DNA from: Cellulosilyticum sp.
Lineage (GTDB): Bacteria; Bacillota; Clostridia; Lachnospirales; Cellulosilyticaceae
Length of the DNA: 64,000 nt
Assembly: GCA_015058045.1 (NCBI GenBank)
Contig: SVDC01000012.1
Span: 19,524 to 83,523, forward strand
Reading direction: 5' to 3'
Shown: one piece after another, positions 61,386 to 64,000 of the stretch
How positions within the stretch are numbered: position 1 is the stretch's first letter
Layout of the letters: every line of letters starts with the position of its first letter
Program-made: the position numbers and the translations under genes
The notes under the pieces: generated by a model
What the model was told of the DNA's origin: nothing
Seen by the model: the letters and a program-made list of their open reading frames with translations, nothing else
Database searches by the model: none

Positions 61386-62540
61386 TTATTTTGTAATGTA
61401 ACGTACTTTAATAACTTTTTCAATACCTCTGATTGCATTTAATACTTCTTCAGATGCACTTTCTACATCCATTAAAGTATAGGCATAATCACCCCTACTT
61501 CTATTGGTCATATCTTGAATATTAAGACCTGCTTCAGCCAAAACAGCTGTAATCTTTCCAAGAATAGCTGGAATATTTTTATGTGCAATAGCAATACGTG
61601 CTGAAGTATTCCATGGCATACTACATTGAGGATAATTAACGGAATTAATAATATGCCCTTCTTCGAGATAAGCTTTAACTTCTTTAGCAGCCATCACTGC
61701 ACAGTTTTCTTCTGATTCTTCTGTAGAAGCACCTAAATGTGGTATGGTAATGATTTGATCATTGCCAAGTACATCTTCTACTGGAAAATCTGTCACATAA
61801 ACAGCTACTTTACCTGTAGCTAAAGCAGCTTTCATATCATTATTTTCAACTAAAGTATCTCTTGCAAAATTAAGTACTCTTACGCCATCTTTCATTTTAT
61901 CAAGGGCTTCTTTATTAAGCATATGTTTGGTACTCTCTAATAAAGGTACATGAACTGTAATATAATCTGCCTCTGAATAAACTTCATCTAAAGTAGTGGC
62001 ATGTTTAATATTTCTAGATAGTCCCCATGCTGCATCAATTGAAATGTATGGGTCATAACCGATTACTTCCATACCTAATGCTTGAGCGGCATTAGCTACC
62101 ATAACACCAATAGCACCTAACCCAATCACACCCAGCTTTTTACCTAAAATCTCTTGACCAGCAAAAGTACTTTTGCCTTTTTCAACAGTTTTAGCTACAT
62201 CCTCAGTTAAAGTTTTTGCCCAATTGATTCCATCTACTACTTTACGTGAAGAAAGGAATAAACCACAAAGTACTAATTCTTTAACTGCATTAGCATTAGC
62301 ACCTGGTGTGTTAAAAACAACTACCCCTTTTTCTGCATAAGCTTCGATTGGAATATTATTAACACCAGCTCCAGCTCGTGCAATAGCTAAAACAGACTCT
62401 GGTAATGTAAGATCGTGCATTTTAGCACTTCTTACTAAAATAGCATCTGCCGTTTCCATCCCTTCAATAACTTGATAGTTCTCTCCAAGTTCATCTAAAC
62501 CCTTGCTTGATATTTTATTAAGTGTATGAATGTTAAACAC
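61386..62540 (-). CDS. serA: D-3-phosphoglycerate dehydrogenase
   Basis: 384 residues. I start at GTG 62540 (RBS GGGGGGAG four bases before it) rather than the ORF's ATG 62573, which lies inside serC and lacks an RBS. The first step of serine synthesis: oxidation of 3-phosphoglycerate with NAD+. Rossmann motif KLGVIGLGAIGVMVANAAQ near 140-158, catalytic His region in ITIPHLGASTEESEE near 275-290, and a C-terminal ACT domain (GKITAVLAEAGLNIQDMTNRSRGDYAYTLMDVE), a possible serine-binding site. Operon with serC, 13 bases apart. Confidence 0.94.
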   Translation of the reverse strand: MFNIHTLNKISSKGLDELGENYQVIEGMETADAILVRSAKMHDLTLPESVLAIARAGAGVNNIPIEAYAEKGVVVFNTPGANANAVKELVLCGLFLSSRKVVDGINWAKTLTEDVAKTVEKGKSTFAGQEILGKKLGVIGLGAIGVMVANAAQALGMEVIGYDPYISIDAAWGLSRNIKHATTLDEVYSEADYITVHVPLLESTKHMLNKEALDKMKDGVRVLNFARDTLVENNDMKAALATGKVAVYVTDFPVEDVLGNDQIITIPHLGASTEESEENCAVMAAKEVKAYLEEGHIINSVNYPQCSMPWNTSARIAIAHKNIPAILGKITAVLAEAGLNIQDMTNRSRGDYAYTLMDVESASEEVLNAIRGIEKVIKVRYITK

Positions 62541-62553
62541 GATGCTCCCCCCC

Positions 62554-63636
62554 TTATAAGTTTTCACTTTCAAATTTTGTCATGAAGTCTACTAATTTTT
62601 GTACACCCTCTTTTGGCATCGCATTATAAATGCTTGCACGCATACCACCGACACTTCTGTGACCTTTAATACTTACAAGACCTTCTTTAGCTGCTTCTTT
62701 AACAAATTTAGCATCTAAATCTGCATCACCTGTTACAAATGTAACATTCATCATAGAACGGTCTTCTTTTTTAGCTGTTGCTTTAAAAAGTTTAGATTGA
62801 TCTAAATAATCATAAAGTAAAGCTGCCTTTTCTTTATTTCTCTTTTCAAGTGCTGCAACGCCACCTTGATTTTCAATCCATTCAAACATAAGTTTTAACA
62901 TATAAATTCCATATGTAGGTGGTGTATTGTACATAGAGTCATTATCTGCCATTAATTGATAGTTGAGCATTGAAGGTACTTTTTCATTGGCATGCCCAAT
63001 TAAATCTTCACGAATGATAACTAATGTAACACCGGCTGGCCCTAGATTCTTTTGTGCACCCGCATAAATGATACCAAATTTATTGACATCTACTTCTTCA
63101 GATAATATGCAAGATGACATATCTGCTACAAGTGGCACATTTCCTGTGTCTGGATACTCATGGAATTTTGTACCGTAGATAGTATTATTTGCACAAATAT
63201 ATGCATAATCTGCTTCTGGATCAAATTGCTCTTTAGCTACTTTAGGAATATATGTGTAGTTATCTGCTTTTGAAGAACCTACTACATTAATTTTTCCATA
63301 TTTTTGAGCTTCTTTTAAAGCTTTAGATGAAAATTGACCTGACTCAATATAATCTGCTTTAAAAGATTTTCTAAGTAAGTTTAATGGAATCATTGCAAAT
63401 TGAAGAGATGCTCCTCCTTGTAAAAATAACACTTTATAGTTATCCGGAATACCCATGACTTTACGAAGTCTTGCTTCAGCATCCTTAATGATTGCATCAT
63501 AGTCTTTCGAACGGTGGCTCATCTCCATTACACTCATTCCACTATCTCCGTAACAAACCAGTTCTTTCTGAGCTTTTTCTAGCACTTCAAGTGGAAGTGC
63601 GCCTGGTCCTGCTGAAAAGTTAAATACACGATGCAT
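62554..63636 (-). CDS. serC: Phosphoserine aminotransferase
   Basis: 360 residues. RVFNFSAGPGALPLEVLEKAQKEL at the N-terminus, FLQGGASLQFAMIPLNLL near 70-88 and the PLP-lysine segment YAGAQKNLGPAGVTLVIIRE near 190-210. It converts 3-phosphohydroxypyruvate to phosphoserine, the second step after SerA. First gene of serC-serA, with a clear promoter upstream crossed by evenly spaced ATACAAT boxes. RBS GGAGGGG. Confidence 0.96.
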   Translation of the reverse strand: MHRVFNFSAGPGALPLEVLEKAQKELVCYGDSGMSVMEMSHRSKDYDAIIKDAEARLRKVMGIPDNYKVLFLQGGASLQFAMIPLNLLRKSFKADYIESGQFSSKALKEAQKYGKINVVGSSKADNYTYIPKVAKEQFDPEADYAYICANNTIYGTKFHEYPDTGNVPLVADMSSCILSEEVDVNKFGIIYAGAQKNLGPAGVTLVIIREDLIGHANEKVPSMLNYQLMADNDSMYNTPPTYGIYMLKLMFEWIENQGGVAALEKRNKEKAALLYDYLDQSKLFKATAKKEDRSMMNVTFVTGDADLDAKFVKEAAKEGLVSIKGHRSVGGMRASIYNAMPKEGVQKLVDFMTKFESENL

Positions 63637-63679
63637 GATACCCCTCCTAAATATTGTAAAAGAATAAAAACGACATTAA

Positions 63680-63759
63680 ATACAATGTTTATAAAATTAT
63701 ATTTAATTCAATACAATTAGTCAACTTAAAAATTTTTAAATATACAATAAAATTGTATA
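63680..63759. repeat. Three ATACAAT boxes at 31-bp spacing plus a palindrome, over the serC promoter
   Basis: ATACAAT occurs at 63680, 63711 and 63742: exactly 31 bp, about three helical turns, apart. The outermost copy is half of a perfect 8-3-8 palindrome TATACAAT-AAA-ATTGTATA (63741-63759). The middle copy lies between the -35 and -10 boxes, the inner one near the transcript start. It looks like an operator array, but the DNA is very AT-rich. Confidence 0.4.
63696..63724 (-). promoter_or_regulatory. SigA promoter of serC-serA
   Basis: On the minus strand, TTGACT, a 17-nt spacer and a perfect TATAAT, about 60 nt before the serC ATG. Confidence 0.8.
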
Positions 63760-63776
63760 ATATTTATTTTTATAGA

Positions 63777-63970
63777 ACAGACAAATGACTTTCTCCAGGC
63801 GATTTTTTCTATCTAATACCTATGTTTATCATATTCTATCTTATATATAATTAGTACTAAATCTTGAGTACTAAACTCTCTTTCTACTCATCACTTCTTA
63901 TAAATCTCAAAAATAGAATGACCTACATATTCTGAAATCTTTGCATGCCCTTTCACTTCAATTTAGGTAC
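63777..63970. other. Intergenic stretch without a recognised gene
   Basis: Nothing convincing is seen here. It contains AGTACTAAA twice, 14 bp apart (63853 and 63867). It also has a very short minus-strand frame, about 21 codons (VKGHAKISEYVGHSIFEIYKK), closed upstream by a stop codon and without a clear RBS. I do not call it a gene. Confidence 0.5.
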
Positions 63971-63994
63971 AAAAAAAGAACTCTTTAGAGTCCT
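63971..63994 (-). terminator. Terminator of a minus-strand gene beyond the right edge
   Basis: On the minus strand, AGGACTCT and AGAGTTCT pair with one G-U, followed by TTTTTTTG. On the plus strand the same pair is an A-C mismatch, so the signal belongs to a minus-strand gene that lies to the right of the window. Confidence 0.65.
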
Positions 63995-64000
63995 ATATGT

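Noticed and set aside
63890-63962. Short minus-strand frame VKGHAKISEYVGHSIFEIYKK
   Set aside because: Only about 21 codons, closed by a stop upstream and without a convincing RBS. It could be a gene remnant, but nothing supports it.
1-64000. CRISPR arrays, insertion sequences, tRNA or rRNA genes
   Set aside because: No regularly spaced repeats with unique spacers, no transposase ORF, and no tRNA or rRNA motifs were recognised on either strand.

Overview
The window is AT-rich, low-GC DNA from an endospore-forming, probably strictly anaerobic member of the Clostridia, most likely of the Lachnospirales type. Evidence for this is the presence of sigK, dipicolinate synthase (dpaAB), gpr, spoIIP and a GerM-like gene, an rnfCDGEAB operon, a MinCDE system with MinE, HrcA/CIRCE control of dnaK, and the conserved Firmicutes gene order. 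I do not assign a genus. From about 8.6 kb to 63.6 kb nearly every gene lies on the minus strand. No tRNA, rRNA, insertion sequence or CRISPR array was recognised.

Layout. 0-8.6 kb is a mixed-strand region. It holds the 3' end of a nucleoid-associated-protein-like gene, small unknown genes, a YfcE/MJ0936-type phosphodiesterase, dpaAB, a 363-bp intergenic stretch with unexplained RNA-like structure, an mltG - O-methyltransferase - U32 peptidase group, a cytoplasmic-type glucosaminidase and an intact sigK. 8.6-13.6 kb holds rnj, a Fur-family gene, yrzB, ruvX, ireB, mtaB and an HPr-like gene. 13.7-23.3 kb holds thiI, a cysteine desulfurase, a CheY-like gene, rsmE, prmA and the heat-shock operon hrcA-grpE-dnaK-dnaJ with a perfect CIRCE. 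23.4-29.2 kb holds hemW, lepA, spoIIP, gpr and rpsT. 29.3-37.8 kb holds holA, comEC, a GerMN lipoprotein, a two-component system, comEA and a D,D-carboxypeptidase. 37.8-43.4 kb holds rsfS, a Ca2+/Na+ antiporter, a nadD-yqeK fusion, yhbY, obgE, rpmA, prp and rplU with a leader. 43.4-54.5 kb holds an RNase G/E, the TIGR03936/TIGR03960 pair, mgsA, rodA, minEDC, mreDCB and radC. 54.6-60.7 kb holds maf, a DUF4321-like gene and rnfBAEGDC. 60.7-64 kb holds a stand-alone HATPase, serA and serC.

How the genes work together. The window combines ribosome synthesis and quality control (L21, L27, Prp, ObgE, YhbY, RsfS, RsmE, PrmA, LepA, S20), tRNA modification (MtaB, ThiI plus its sulfur donor), protein folding, RNA decay (RNase J, RNase G/E), cell shape and division (MreBCD, RodA, MinCDE), sporulation (SigK, DpaAB, SpoIIP, GPR), ion-gradient bioenergetics (Rnf) and serine synthesis.

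The most notable signals are: (i) two near-identical candidate SigK promoters, in front of dpaA and in front of sigK itself; (ii) a duplicated motif upstream of mltG whose copies compete for the same downstream complements; (iii) an HPr-like protein that lacks the phosphotransfer histidine but keeps the Ser46 segment; (iv) three ATACAAT boxes exactly 31 bp apart across the serC promoter; and (v) a signal-less glucosaminidase divergent from sigK that ends in a perfect 20-bp inverted repeat.
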